Below, piece after piece: positions 1-8,456 of a DNA stretch of 64,000 bases. How positions within the stretch are numbered: position 1 is the first letter of the stretch; every line of letters begins with the position of its first letter. The DNA comes from UBA7672 sp965279085 (GTDB lineage Bacteria > Pseudomonadota > Alphaproteobacteria > Caulobacterales > Hyphomonadaceae): assembly GCA_965279085.1 (NCBI GenBank), contig OZ257149.1, positions 3,348,001-3,412,000 on the forward strand. The letters are read 5' to 3'. A program made the position numbers and the translations under genes. The notes beneath the pieces are model-generated. The model saw nothing but the letters and a program-made list of their open reading frames with translations, was not told the origin of the DNA and made no database searches.

Positions 1-2892
1 CTTGCAGTTGTTGAGGTACTCGGCGGTGACGCCGAAGCGGCCCGAAGCGACCTGCTTGATCATCGAGTTGGCGTTGTCGCCGTTCGGCATCGGCTTGTAG
101 CGTTCGCGCACTTCGCCGCCTTCGCCCGAAACGGATTTCGCGCCGATGCGGTTCATGGCGATGTTCAGCGTGCCGTGCGCCTCGGGTCCGAGCGCGCCGA
201 GCGACATGCCGGGCGTGACGAAGCGCTTGCGGATTTCGTTGACCGACTGGACGTCGTGCAGCGTGGCCGGCTTGGGCTGCGGCTTGAAGTCGAGCAGGTC
301 GCGCAGCTGCACCATCTTCTTCTTGGCGTTGACGATCTTCGAATACTTGCGGAACGCCGCGTAGGAGTTGGTGTCGCACGCATGTTGCAGGGCATGGATC
401 AGTTCGCCCGATAGCGCGTGCGTGTCGCCGCTGGCGCGGACGCGATAGAATCCGCCAATCGGCAGCACGGCCGCCGACGTGCTCCACGCTTTCGCGTGCA
501 ACTCGATCGCTTTGCGCTGAAGACCGGCGAGGCCGATGCCGGAGATGCGGCTTGTCATGCCGGGGAAGTAGTCGGCGATCAGCGCGCGCGAGAGGCCGAG
601 CGCCTCGAAATTGTAGCCGCCGCGATAGGAGGAGATGACGCTGATGCCCATCTTCGACAGGATTTTCAGCAACCCCGCCTCGATGGCCTTCTTGTAGTTC
701 AGCACGATCTTGCCGAGCGGCTTGTCGCCGAACAGGCCTTTCGCGTGACGATCCGCCAGAGTCTCCTGCGCCATGTAGGCGTTCACGCAGGTCGCGCCTA
801 CGCCGACGAGCACGGCGAAGTAGTGCGTGTCCATGCACTCCGCCGAGCGCACGGTGATCGAGCAGAACGTGCGCAGGCCGTGATTGACCAGCCATGAATG
901 AACGGCGCCCGCGGCGAGGATCATTGGAATGCCGGCGCGCTCTGCGTTCTGGCTTTCATCCGTCAGGATGATGTGGCCGCGGCCGGACGATACGGCGACG
1001 CGCGCTTCCTCGCGGATGCGGGCGATGGCGTCGCGTAGTGCAATGCCGGGCGAGCCGCCCGCGTCGACCGGGAAGGTGCAGTCGATGACCGCCACCTGTT
1101 CGCCGATCGTTTCCAGCATGCGCGTGTACATGCCGTTGGTTAGCACAGGGCTTTCCAGCACGAACACGTTCGTCTGTGTTGCGTCTTCGGCGAGGATGTT
1201 GCCGAGGTTCTTGAAGCGCGTGCGCAGCGACATCACGCGCTCTTCGCGCAGCGGGTCGATCGGCGGGTTGGTCACCTGCGCGAAGTTCTGGCGGAAGAAG
1301 TGCGACAGCGGGCGGTGATGGTCGGAGAGAACGGCGAGCGGTGAGTCATCGCCCATCGAGCCGACGGCTTCCTTGCCGTCTTCCGCCATGGGCGAGAGGA
1401 TCAGCTCGACGTCTTCCATGGTGAAACCGGCGGCGTGCTGACGCCGCAAGAATTCCTGTTTCTGGCTGTAGAGGCGCGGCTCTGGGCCGGGGCCGATCTT
1501 CGGTTCCAGCTCGACGACGTTGGACAGCCACTGTTCATACGGGTGGCTGCCCGCGAGGCGGTCGATCAGCGCCTTGTGCTCGTAGAATTTGCCGTCGCGC
1601 ACATCGACCGCGATCATGCCGCCCGGCGGGACGCGACCCTTCTTCACGATGACCTCGTCATCGATGGAGCACATGCCGGCTTCGGAACCGACAGCCAGCA
1701 TGCCGTCTTCAGTCAGCGCATAGCGCATCGGGCGCAGACCGTTGCGGTCCATGCCGGCAATGGCCCAGCGGCCATCGAACATGGCAAGTGCGGCGGGGCC
1801 GTCCCACGGCTCCATCACGGAGTTGGCGTAAGCGTAGAGCGCCTGATGGCGCTTCGGCATCACGGCCTCGTCTTTCGACATCGGCTCGGGCACCAGCAGC
1901 GTCTTCGCCATCGGGCCGGGTCGGCCCGCGCGCACGAGCAGTTCGAACGCGTTGTCGAGCGCGGCCGAGTCCGAGCCGCCCGGCTGGATCACCGGCTTCA
2001 CATCGTCGCCATGCTCGCCGAACACGTCCGAGACCATCTTGATCTCGTGGCTCTTCATCCAGTTGATGTTGCCCGAAATCGTGTTGATCTCGCCATTATG
2101 CGCGAGCATGCGGAAGGGTTGCGCCAGCCGCCATTGGGGGAAGGTGTTGGTTGAATAGCGCTGGTGATAGATCGCGACCGCCGAGACGAAGCGCGGGTCC
2201 TTCAGGTCGAGATAGAAGTTGTCGATGTCCTCGGCGAGGAACATGCCCTTGTAGATCAGGGCGCGCGAGGAGAACGAGCACAGGTAGAGGTCGAGGTTCG
2301 CCGCGCGGGCGCGGTTCTCGATCCGGCGACGGCAGATGTAGAGCGCGCGTTCCAGTTCCGGCGCATCGCGGCGCAGCTGGTCGGTGAACAGGATCTGCTC
2401 GATTTCGGGGCGCGTGGCGTTGGCCTTCATGCCGATGATCGACGTGTCGATGGGCGGCTGGCGCCAGCCATAGATGTAGAAGCCGAAGCGAACGACTTCG
2501 GTTTCGATGATCGAGCGCGCCTTTTCCTGCGCGGCGAGGTCGGTGCGCGGCAGGAAGATCTGGCCGACACAGACCTGCTTGTCGTTGGCGATGGTGTGGC
2601 CCATGCCACGCACGGCGTCGCGGAAGAATTCCTGCGGAACGTCGATGCGGATGCCGGCCCCGTCGCCGGTCTTGCCATCGGCGTCGACAGCGCCGCGGTG
2701 GAACACGGCTTTGAGCGCGCGGATCGCCATTTCGACGACTTCGCGGCGCGGCGTGCCGTCGATCTGCGCGACGAGGCCAACGCCGCATGAGTCCTTCTCG
2801 TCAGCGGGGTTGTAGGCGTTGGCTTCGATCAGCGTGTCGCGTTCGGTCGTATACTTGCGGAGCCACTGCTCGCCGGGAGCTTGGTGTGTCAT
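1..2892 (-). CDS. gltB: Glutamate synthase large subunit, 3' part beyond the window
   Basis: The visible 964 codons are the N-terminal two thirds of NADPH-dependent glutamate synthase (alpha subunit, usually about 1500 residues). The enzyme moves the amide nitrogen of glutamine onto 2-oxoglutarate. The start gives MTHQAPGEQW, then CGVGLVAQIDG at about residue 36. Cys36 is the expected class-II amidotransferase nucleophile after a short propeptide, followed by HRGAVDADGKTGDGAGI. At the window edge the same frame reads VASGRFGVTAEYL, typical of the synthase domain, so there is no net frameshift. The start shares one base with the stop of the preceding small gene (TGATG), which indicates coupling in a gltD-unknown-gltB operon. 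The flavin and Fe-S parts of the protein lie outside the window. Confidence 0.95.
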   Translation of the reverse strand, partial: MTHQAPGEQWLRKYTTERDTLIEANAYNPADEKDSCGVGLVAQIDGTPRREVVEMAIRALKAVFHRGAVDADGKTGDGAGIRIDVPQEFFRDAVRGMGHTIANDKQVCVGQIFLPRTDLAAQEKARSIIETEVVRFGFYIYGWRQPPIDTSIIGMKANATRPEIEQILFTDQLRRDAPELERALYICRRRIENRARAANLDLYLCSFSSRALIYKGMFLAEDIDNFYLDLKDPRFVSAVAIYHQRYSTNTFPQWRLAQPFRMLAHNGEINTISGNINWMKSHEIKMVSDVFGEHGDDVKPVIQPGGSDSAALDNAFELLVRAGRPGPMAKTLLVPEPMSKDEAVMPKRHQALYAYANSVMEPWDGPAALAMFDGRWAIAGMDRNGLRPMRYALTEDGMLAVGSEAGMCSIDDEVIVKKGRVPPGGMIAVDVRDGKFYEHKALIDRLAGSHPYEQWLSNVVELEPKIGPGPEPRLYSQKQEFLRRQHAAGFTMEDVELILSPMAEDGKEAVGSMGDDSPLAVLSDHHRPLSHFFRQNFAQVTNPPIDPLREERVMSLRTRFKNLGNILAEDATQTNVFVLESPVLTNGMYTRMLETIGEQVAVIDCTFPVDAGGSPGIALRDAIARIREEARVAVSSGRGHIILTDESQNAERAGIPMILAAGAVHSWLVNHGLRTFCSITVRSAECMDTHYFAVLVGVGATCVNAYMAQETLADRHAKGLFGDKPLGKIVLNYKKAIEAGLLKILSKMGISVISSYRGGYNFEALGLSRALIADYFPGMTSRISGIGLAGLQRKAIELHAKAWSTSAAVLPIGGFYRVRASGDTHALSGELIHALQHACDTNSYAAFRKYSKIVNAKKKMVQLRDLLDFKPQPKPATLHDVQSVNEIRKRFVTPGMSLGALGPEAHGTLNIAMNRIGAKSVSGEGGEVRERYKPMPNGDNANSMIKQVASGRFGVTAEYLNNCK

Positions 2893-3242
2893 CAGAAACG
2901 CTCCTCGCCATGCTGGCGGTGGGCATCGGGGAAATCGCGGTAGAGCGCGGCCTGGAAGTTCACGACGAGTGAGTTGACGCCGTGGTGCGCACCTTCGACA
3001 GGCTCGTTGCGTGTGGAGACGGACGTGAACGCCGCATCGAGCTGCGCGAGGTCGCGCGTCTCGATCAGAATCTGGAATTCGCCAAGCGCGGCCATGCCGA
3101 GGCCAAGCTTGCGGCGCAGAAGGCGCCAGCTTTCGATCTTTCCGCTCGACTTGAGCGAGCCGAGATAGCCGTCGAGCGCGGCGACGAACTGGTGGTCCCG
3201 GATGCCGGGCTTCAGGTCGCAGGAGATCTGGTAGACATCCAT
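2892..3242 (-). CDS. Small conserved-looking protein between gltD and gltB (possibly DUF6614)
   Basis: A 116-residue protein beginning MDVYQISCDLKPG. It starts 4 bases after the gltD stop and its stop overlaps the gltB start, so it is translated as part of the glutamate synthase operon. No signal peptide or membrane segment is visible. The middle (KIESWRLLRRKLGLG, then EFQILIETRDLAQLDAAF) looks like a small alpha/beta fold. From memory it resembles proteins labelled DUF6614 in other alphaproteobacteria, but I could not search for this. The position suggests a role in assembly or control of glutamate synthase; that is inference from context only. An upstream in-frame start would overlap gltD by 71 bases, so the start next to the gltD stop is preferred. 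Confidence 0.8.
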   Translation of the reverse strand: MDVYQISCDLKPGIRDHQFVAALDGYLGSLKSSGKIESWRLLRRKLGLGMAALGEFQILIETRDLAQLDAAFTSVSTRNEPVEGAHHGVNSLVVNFQAALYRDFPDAHRQHGEERF

Positions 3243-3246
3243 GGAG

Positions 3247-4698
3247 CTACTCCGCCGCCACGCGCGAGGCGGTCGCCTTCGCGCGGAGATAGGCATCGAT
3301 CGAAGCGGCTGCGTCACGGCCTTCCTTGATTGCCCACACGACTAGCGATGCGCCGCGAACGATGTCGCCGGCGGCGAAGACGCCGTCCATCGTGGTCATC
3401 ATCGTGCGATAGTCGACCTTCACGCCGCCCCAGCGGTTCACGCTGAGCGCGCTTTCGGAGAAGTGCTTCGGCAGATCTTCCGGGTCAAAGCCCAGCGCCT
3501 TGATCACCATGTCGGCTTTTACGTCGTAGTCGGACGCCGGAATTTCTTCCGGCGCCTGGCGGCCGGAAGCGTCGGCGGGGCCGAGGCGCATGCGGATGGC
3601 GCGGACGGCTTTCGCGCCGCCGCCTTTCTTCTCCTGCACGGCGAGGGGAGCGGCCAGCCAGTCGAACACCACGCCTTCTTCCTCGGCGTTGGCGACCTCG
3701 CGCTGCGAGCCCGGCATGTTAGCGCGGTCGCGGCGATAGAGGCAGGTGACGGATTTGGCGCCCTGGCGGATCGCCGTGCGGACGCAGTCCATCGCCGTAT
3801 CGCCGCCGCCAATGACGACGACGTTCTTCTTGTCTGCATTGAGCTTGCCGCTGGCGAAGTCCGCGACTTCCACACCGAGGCCGACCTTGTTGGCGGCGAT
3901 CAGATAGTCGAGCGCCTTGTGAACGCCCTTCGCTTCGCCGCCGGGCGTTGCGAGCTCTTTCGACTTGTAGACGCCAGTGGAGACAAGAAGGGCATCATGT
4001 TTCGAGCGGAGTTCGGCGAAGCTGATGTCCTTGCCGACATCGACGCCGAGCTTGAATTTCACTCCGCCCTGAACGAGGCGTTTGGTGCGGCGCTCGACGA
4101 TTTCCTTTTCCAGCTTGAAGTTGGGGATGCCGTAGATCAGCAGGCCGCCGGCGCGGTCGTGGCGGTCGTAGATCGTGACCTTGTAGCCCGCGCTGCGTAG
4201 TTGGTCGGCGGCGGAGAGGCCGGCAGGGCCGGCGCCGATGATGCCGATGGACTGATTGATCTCGCGCGCCGGCTTGATCGGGCGGACCCAGCCTTTTTCC
4301 CAGGCGGTGTCGGTGATGTATTTCTCGACGGCGCCGATGGTGACCGTGCCGTGGCCGGATTGCTCGATCACGCAGCCGCCTTCGCACAGGCGATCCTGCG
4401 GGCAGATGCGGCCGCAGACTTCAGGCATGTTCGAGGTGGCGGCGGAAAGCTCGTAGGCTTCTTCCAGCCGGCCCGTCGCCGTCAGCATCAGCCAGTCCGG
4501 GATGTTGTTCCCGAGTGGGCAGTGGGTCTGGCAGAACGGCACGCCGCATTGCGAGCAGCGCGACGACTGCTCGTTGGCCTTCGCGGCGATGTAGTCGGCG
4601 TAGATCTCGTGGAAGTCGCCGCGGCGCTCGGCGGCGTCACGCTTTTCCGGCGTTTCCTGCTCGACCGAGACGAAAGAGAGCATGCGCTGCTGCGCCAT
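3247..4698 (-). CDS. gltD: Glutamate synthase small subunit
   Basis: The 483-residue beta subunit oxidises NADPH and passes electrons through FAD and Fe-S clusters to the large subunit. Two cysteine groups for the Fe-S clusters are visible: Cys48, 51, 56 and 60 (CSQCGVPFCQTHC) and Cys95, 99, 105 and 109. The FAD-binding GAGPAG is at 155-160, an NADPH-binding GGGDTAMDC follows near 300, and the C-terminal FAD motif GDIVRGASLVVWAI is near 440. The length is normal. It is the first gene of the operon on the minus strand and faces uppP divergently across about 250 bases. That gap holds a perfect palindrome and is more AT-rich than its surroundings, so the operon promoter should lie there. Confidence 0.97.
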   Translation of the reverse strand: MAQQRMLSFVSVEQETPEKRDAAERRGDFHEIYADYIAAKANEQSSRCSQCGVPFCQTHCPLGNNIPDWLMLTATGRLEEAYELSAATSNMPEVCGRICPQDRLCEGGCVIEQSGHGTVTIGAVEKYITDTAWEKGWVRPIKPAREINQSIGIIGAGPAGLSAADQLRSAGYKVTIYDRHDRAGGLLIYGIPNFKLEKEIVERRTKRLVQGGVKFKLGVDVGKDISFAELRSKHDALLVSTGVYKSKELATPGGEAKGVHKALDYLIAANKVGLGVEVADFASGKLNADKKNVVVIGGGDTAMDCVRTAIRQGAKSVTCLYRRDRANMPGSQREVANAEEEGVVFDWLAAPLAVQEKKGGGAKAVRAIRMRLGPADASGRQAPEEIPASDYDVKADMVIKALGFDPEDLPKHFSESALSVNRWGGVKVDYRTMMTTMDGVFAAGDIVRGASLVVWAIKEGRDAAASIDAYLRAKATASRVAAE

Positions 4699-4819
4699 GG
4701 GAGCACCCGACCGGACTGACCGCGAGCCGTTTCTCTAAAGCGGATTGGAGCGAGCGCAACCTGAAATGCCCGAATATTGTCCCAAATGAGATAGGAATTG
4801 TACTCGGATGTCCATTGAG

Positions 4820-4834
4820 CGATCAGCGTGATCG
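4820..4834. promoter_or_regulatory. Palindrome in the gltD/uppP intergenic region
   Basis: CGATCA and TGATCG are perfect 6-bp arms around a 3-bp spacer, in the AT-richer gap between the divergent gltD and uppP genes. The layout suits a dimeric regulator, but I cannot assign the protein. The surrounding 249 bases contain no gene and must carry both divergent promoters. I could not pick out clear -35 and -10 elements. Confidence 0.3.
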
Positions 4835-4947
4835 AACGGAAGGCGCATATAGGTACCAAATAATACCAATAGCGCGCGTAACCCGTCATCCACCATAAAG
4901 GGCGAAGAGATTCCTCCCTTCCTGATTCCCTGACCCGGCGGAGCGCC

Positions 4948-5763
4948 ATGGACCCGACAACCATCCTGCAGGCGATCCTTCTCGGCCTGGTCGAAGGCCT
5001 CACGGAATTCGTGCCGGTATCGTCGACGGGCCATCTGCTGCTGGCGCAGACGGCGCTGGGGCTCACCTCGCCGTTCTGGACGACGTTCACGGTGGTCATC
5101 CAGCTCGGCGCGATCCTCGCCGTCGTGGCGCTCTATTTCGGCAGGCTCTGGCATGTGCTGGTGACGCTGCCGACCGAGGCGGCCTCGCGCCGGTTCGCGC
5201 TGTCGGTGATCATTGCGTGCGTTCCGGCATTCGCGGCGGGCTTCCTGCTGCATGACTTCATCAAGACCTACCTGTTCGACAGCCTGCAGCTTATCTGCTG
5301 GTCGCTGGTGATCGGCGGCGTCGTGCTGCTGGTGATCGACAAGATCGCGCCCGCGCCGGCGGACCATTCGGCGATGAACCTGCCGCTCTACAAGGCGGCG
5401 ATCATCGGCCTGTTCCAGATCCTGTCGATCGTTCCCGGCGTCTCTCGCTCGGGCTCGACCATCGTCGGCTCGATGCTGCTGAAGATCAACAAGCGCGCGG
5501 CGGCCGAGTTTTCCTTCTTCCTCGCCATCCCGATCATGGTCGGCGCCTTCGTGCTCGACATCTGGGAGAGCAAGGATTTCCTGACCGGCGACAATCTCGG
5601 GATCATCGCCGTCGGCTTCGTCGCCTCGTTCGTGTTCGGCTTCATCGTCATCAAGGTGATGCTGGATTTCGTGCAGAAGCGCGGCTTCGCACCGTTCGGC
5701 TGGTGGCGGATCATCGTCGGCGGAGCAGGGCTCGCCGCGATCTATGCTGGCGTGTGGGCCTGA
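4948..5763 (+). CDS. uppP: Undecaprenyl-diphosphate phosphatase
   Basis: A 271-residue, very hydrophobic inner-membrane enzyme of the BacA/UppP family. It removes a phosphate from undecaprenyl diphosphate, recycling the lipid carrier used for peptidoglycan and other surface polymers, and is linked to bacitracin resistance. Two family signatures are visible: EGLTE at residues 16-20, followed by PVSSTGHL, and PGVSRSGST at 164-172 with the catalytic-region Arg168. The length and about eight membrane segments match the family. Its stop codon abuts the stop codon of the next gene, which converges on it. It belongs functionally with the lipid II pathway genes at 28-43 kb, although it stands apart from them. 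Confidence 0.97.
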   Translation: MDPTTILQAILLGLVEGLTEFVPVSSTGHLLLAQTALGLTSPFWTTFTVVIQLGAILAVVALYFGRLWHVLVTLPTEAASRRFALSVIIACVPAFAAGFLLHDFIKTYLFDSLQLICWSLVIGGVVLLVIDKIAPAPADHSAMNLPLYKAAIIGLFQILSIVPGVSRSGSTIVGSMLLKINKRAAAEFSFFLAIPIMVGAFVLDIWESKDFLTGDNLGIIAVGFVASFVFGFIVIKVMLDFVQKRGFAPFGWWRIIVGGAGLAAIYAGVWA

Positions 5764-6096
5764 TCAGCCCTTGCCGGTGATCGGCCGCAGGATGCCGCGG
5801 ATGATCAGGGCGCCGATGAAGGCGATCAGGGCGACATCGAGCCAGCGCGTCACATCGTTGAGCGGGCCGAGGTCGAAGCCTGCAAGCCAGCCCGACAGCG
5901 AGAAGCCGAAAGCCTTCAGCAGCGTGCCGATCAGGAAGACGCCGAGAATGCCGAAGGCGGCATCGCCCCAGAGACCGAAGATCGCCTTGCCCCGAACGGC
6001 CTTGCGCGCGGCGAACCCCACCAGCGTTGCGATGAGAAGCCAGAGCGCCAGAACGCCCAGGTTCATGCCGGAATATTCGATAGCCAGCTTGTCCAT
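5764..6096 (-). CDS. Small membrane protein, GlsB/YeaQ/YmgE (transglycosylase-associated) type
   Basis: A 110-residue protein with three likely membrane segments (LGVLALWLLIATLVGFAA, AAFGILGVFLIGTLL and DVALIAFIGALIIRGIL). The glycine-rich central segment after GKAIFGLWGD resembles the GlsB/YeaQ/YmgE family, which is widespread and often stress-linked but has no settled biochemical role. The start is supported by a GGGGAGCGG ribosome site a few bases upstream. It converges directly on uppP, and its stop codon is adjacent to that of uppP. It may share a transcript with the NDUFA9-like gene upstream, 51 bases away. The family assignment is tentative. Confidence 0.75.
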   Translation of the reverse strand: MDKLAIEYSGMNLGVLALWLLIATLVGFAARKAVRGKAIFGLWGDAAFGILGVFLIGTLLKAFGFSLSGWLAGFDLGPLNDVTRWLDVALIAFIGALIIRGILRPITGKG

Positions 6097-6147
6097 TGTC
6101 CCGCTCCCCTCAGCCCCATCCCGGAGGAGAAGCTAGCGGGGGCCGGA

Positions 6148-7134
6148 TCAGGCGTCCACCCGGGAGGCCTCGTCCACGTGCGGCGGCTGAAACTGACCGT
6201 GCGGGCGGTGGCGCCATAGATAGGTCGGCGTGATCGCTTCGACCGATTCCAGCGAGGTGACGCCGAGATCGGCGATCGTGCCGACGCCGGAGCCAACCAC
6301 ATTGTCGGCCTTGAGCATCTGCACCTGATCGCCCGTGATGGGGGGACCAAAGAACGGGTTCAGCTTCGACAGCGCGCCGACGATGTAGCCCATCGGCGCG
6401 GCGACCTGGATCGGGATCGGCAGCAGCATGCGTGGACGGTCGATCTCGCGCGTGATGTACTGCAGCAGCTCCTTCATCGTGTAGGTGCGCGGGCCGCCGA
6501 GTTCGAATGTCTTGCCGGCGTGGCCGGGCTTCATCGCGTTCGCGATGGCAAGCGCGACGTCGGCGACATAGACCGGCTGGAATTTCGTCGAGCCGCCGAT
6601 CAGCGGCAGGACGGGCGTGAAGCGCGCCATGAGGGCGAAACGGGTGAAGAAGCCGTCCTCGGGTCCGAAGAGAATGGAGGGACGCAGGATGACGGCGGAG
6701 GGGATCGCCTCGCGCGTCGCCGCTTCGGCTTCGGCCTTGGTGCGGGCGTAGTTGGATTTCGATTTCGCATCGGCGCCGATGGCCGAGACGAGAACGTAAT
6801 TGCTGATGCCGGCTTCCGCGGCCAGCTGTGCGATGTTGGCAGCGCCGAGCGATTGCGTGCCGTTGAAATTCTGCGCGCCACGCTCCGCGAGGATGCCGAC
6901 GAGATTGATGGCGGCTTCGGCGTTCTCCAGCGCGCGCTTGATCGAGGCGCGGTTGCGGACGTTGACCTGGACCAGCTGGACCTGACCGACATCGCCGGCG
7001 AGTTTCACGTCACCGGCGAGATGTGGGCGGCGGGAGGCGACACGGACCCGCCAGCCCTGACGGCAGAGGGCGCGGACGACGTGGCGTCCGAGGAAGCCCG
7101 AACCGCCGAAAACGGTGACAATCCTGCCGCTCAT
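6148..7134 (-). CDS. NDUFA9-like NAD(P)-binding epimerase-fold protein
   Basis: A 328-residue extended short-chain dehydrogenase/epimerase-type protein. The Rossmann nucleotide-binding motif is at the N-terminus (VFGGSGFLGRHVVRAL, residues 8-23), followed by INLVGIL near 95 and SNYARTKAEAE near 130. That motif keeps the tyrosine but not a perfect YxxxK. Proteins of this kind in alphaproteobacteria are annotated as complex I NDUFA9-family proteins, the bacterial relatives of a mitochondrial accessory subunit. A structural or assembly role at respiratory complex I is the family inference, not something shown here. It lies on the minus strand with no tight coupling to its neighbours, and the C-terminus (HRPHGQFQPPHVDEA) is charged and probably flexible. 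Confidence 0.85.
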   Translation of the reverse strand: MSGRIVTVFGGSGFLGRHVVRALCRQGWRVRVASRRPHLAGDVKLAGDVGQVQLVQVNVRNRASIKRALENAEAAINLVGILAERGAQNFNGTQSLGAANIAQLAAEAGISNYVLVSAIGADAKSKSNYARTKAEAEAATREAIPSAVILRPSILFGPEDGFFTRFALMARFTPVLPLIGGSTKFQPVYVADVALAIANAMKPGHAGKTFELGGPRTYTMKELLQYITREIDRPRMLLPIPIQVAAPMGYIVGALSKLNPFFGPPITGDQVQMLKADNVVGSGVGTIADLGVTSLESVEAITPTYLWRHRPHGQFQPPHVDEASRVDA

Positions 7135-7265
7135 GCGTGTGCCTGTGCCTTCTGGGGTGGTCTGGTCTTACGCGGCGATAGACCAGAATCGGGCGCGCAA
7201 GTCCATGCGACGGGGAGGAGCGGGCAGGGCCGGCCAAACCGCGCAAACGACCAGACCGTGTAAAC

Positions 7266-7295
7266 AAAAAAGGGCGGACCATCGCTGGTCCGCCC
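7266..7295 (-). terminator. Rho-independent terminator of the small exported-protein gene
   Basis: A perfect 10-bp stem (GGGCGGACCA with TGGTCCGCCC) and a 4-base loop are followed, in minus-strand direction, by six T residues. It begins 45 bases after the stop codon of the gene at 7340-7627. It separates that gene from the NDUFA9-like gene. Confidence 0.88.
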
Positions 7296-7339
7296 TCCGT
7301 CAATCACGATGGCGCTCGTATCGGAGCGCGCGTCGCGCC

Positions 7340-7627
7340 CTACTTGATCTTCGCGAGCTCGACGTCGAGCTCTTTCACTTTTTCTTCCGGGAAGTATTCC
7401 GGGGCCATGCCCTTGACCATTTCGATGGTCATTTCGCGGGCTTGCTCGAGCTCCGGAGCGGCGGCGACGTCCGGAAACACTTTCGCGAAAGCGGCCTTGG
7501 CTTCGGCGTTGTCGATGATCTGGCCGATCGTCGAAGTCTTGGTCGAGAATTTCGGCGCGTCCTGGGCGAGCGCGACCGGGGACAGCGCGACGGCGAACGC
7601 GGCTGCAGCGATAAGTTTGCGGATCAT
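7340..7627 (-). CDS. Small exported protein of unknown function
   Basis: A 95-residue protein with a clear Sec signal peptide (MIRKLIAAAAFAVALSPVALAQ, likely cleavage after ALA near residue 21). The mature part of about 74 residues looks helical and charged (AEAKAAFAKVFPDVAAAPELEQAREMT). A GGGAG ribosome site fixes the start at this methionine; a longer frame upstream lacks one. It is a single-gene unit with its own strong terminator downstream and mlaC upstream. I do not recognise the family. A small periplasmic helical protein is all that can be said. Confidence 0.8.
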   Translation of the reverse strand: MIRKLIAAAAFAVALSPVALAQDAPKFSTKTSTIGQIIDNAEAKAAFAKVFPDVAAAPELEQAREMTIEMVKGMAPEYFPEEKVKELDVELAKIK

Positions 7628-7755
7628 GGGAGGCTCCCTTGCGGCGGGATCATCATGAGCCCCGGCCAGATGGGCGCACCTATCCTGAAACAATGGAAAC
7701 TGTCGAGTACCCTGCGCAGCGGCCGGGATTAGCTTTCAGTAAGCCGGACGCTACG

Positions 7756-8433
7756 TCAGCCGTTTTGCTTGAAGGCAGAACCGCGTCCGTCCTTCTTCCG
7801 GGCTTCCATATCCGCCAGCATCACATTGATGCGACCGATCAGCTTGTCGATCGATCCGTTGTTGCGGCCGAGGAAGCTCTCGAACTGGGCTTGCTGTTCC
7901 TGGGCGAGCCAGAGAACCGAACCGCCGAGGTCGATGCCGACGTCGCGCACGCGGTAGCTCGCGCCGTCCTGGCTGCGCAGCACGTCCCAGTAGACCTTGG
8001 TGTCCTTGCCGGTCTGCGAGGAGTGGATAAGCGTCTCGACCGTGGAGCGGCGTTCGTCCTCGTCCTTCGAGCCGACGACGCGCAGCGCTTCGCCGCGGAA
8101 CTGGTCGAAGTGAACCTGATAGACTTCGAGCGCGTAGGTCTCGAACGTCTTGTAGTACTTGTCGAAGTCAGGCTGGCTGATCGAGCGCGCATTCACGCCG
8201 AGCACGCGGCGCGCAATCGTCGGCATGTGCGCGAACTTGTTCATGTACTCGCCGAACTTCTTCTCGCGCGCGGCGGCGCTCAGCGACTTGTCGTTGAGCA
8301 CCTGAAGCACGGAGTTCGCATTCGTCTGCACATACGCTTCCGACTTCTTGTCGGCGAAAGCGGCAGGCGTTGCGACGGCAAGCAGGGCAATGGCTGCAAG
8401 GGAGTGCAGCCCGATCTTTCTGAACATTTTCAT
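7756..8433 (-). CDS. mlaC: Phospholipid transport periplasmic protein MlaC
   Basis: A 225-residue protein with a signal peptide (MKMFRKIGLHSLAAIALLAVATPAAFA) and the MlaC/Ttg2D fold pattern: KSLSAAAREKKFGEYMNKFAHMPTIARRVLG, then FDKYYKTFETYALEVY. MlaC shuttles phospholipids across the periplasm between the outer-membrane MlaA complex and the inner-membrane MlaFEDB transporter. The start is chosen at the methionine five bases after GGAGG; an upstream in-frame start is less likely. It lies 23 bases after mlaA on the same strand, so the two form an operon. The mlaFED genes are not in this window. Confidence 0.92.
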   Translation of the reverse strand: MKMFRKIGLHSLAAIALLAVATPAAFADKKSEAYVQTNANSVLQVLNDKSLSAAAREKKFGEYMNKFAHMPTIARRVLGVNARSISQPDFDKYYKTFETYALEVYQVHFDQFRGEALRVVGSKDEDERRSTVETLIHSSQTGKDTKVYWDVLRSQDGASYRVRDVGIDLGGSVLWLAQEQQAQFESFLGRNNGSIDKLIGRINVMLADMEARKKDGRGSAFKQNG

Positions 8434-8456
8434 GAAAGCCTCCACGTTCGACCCGA

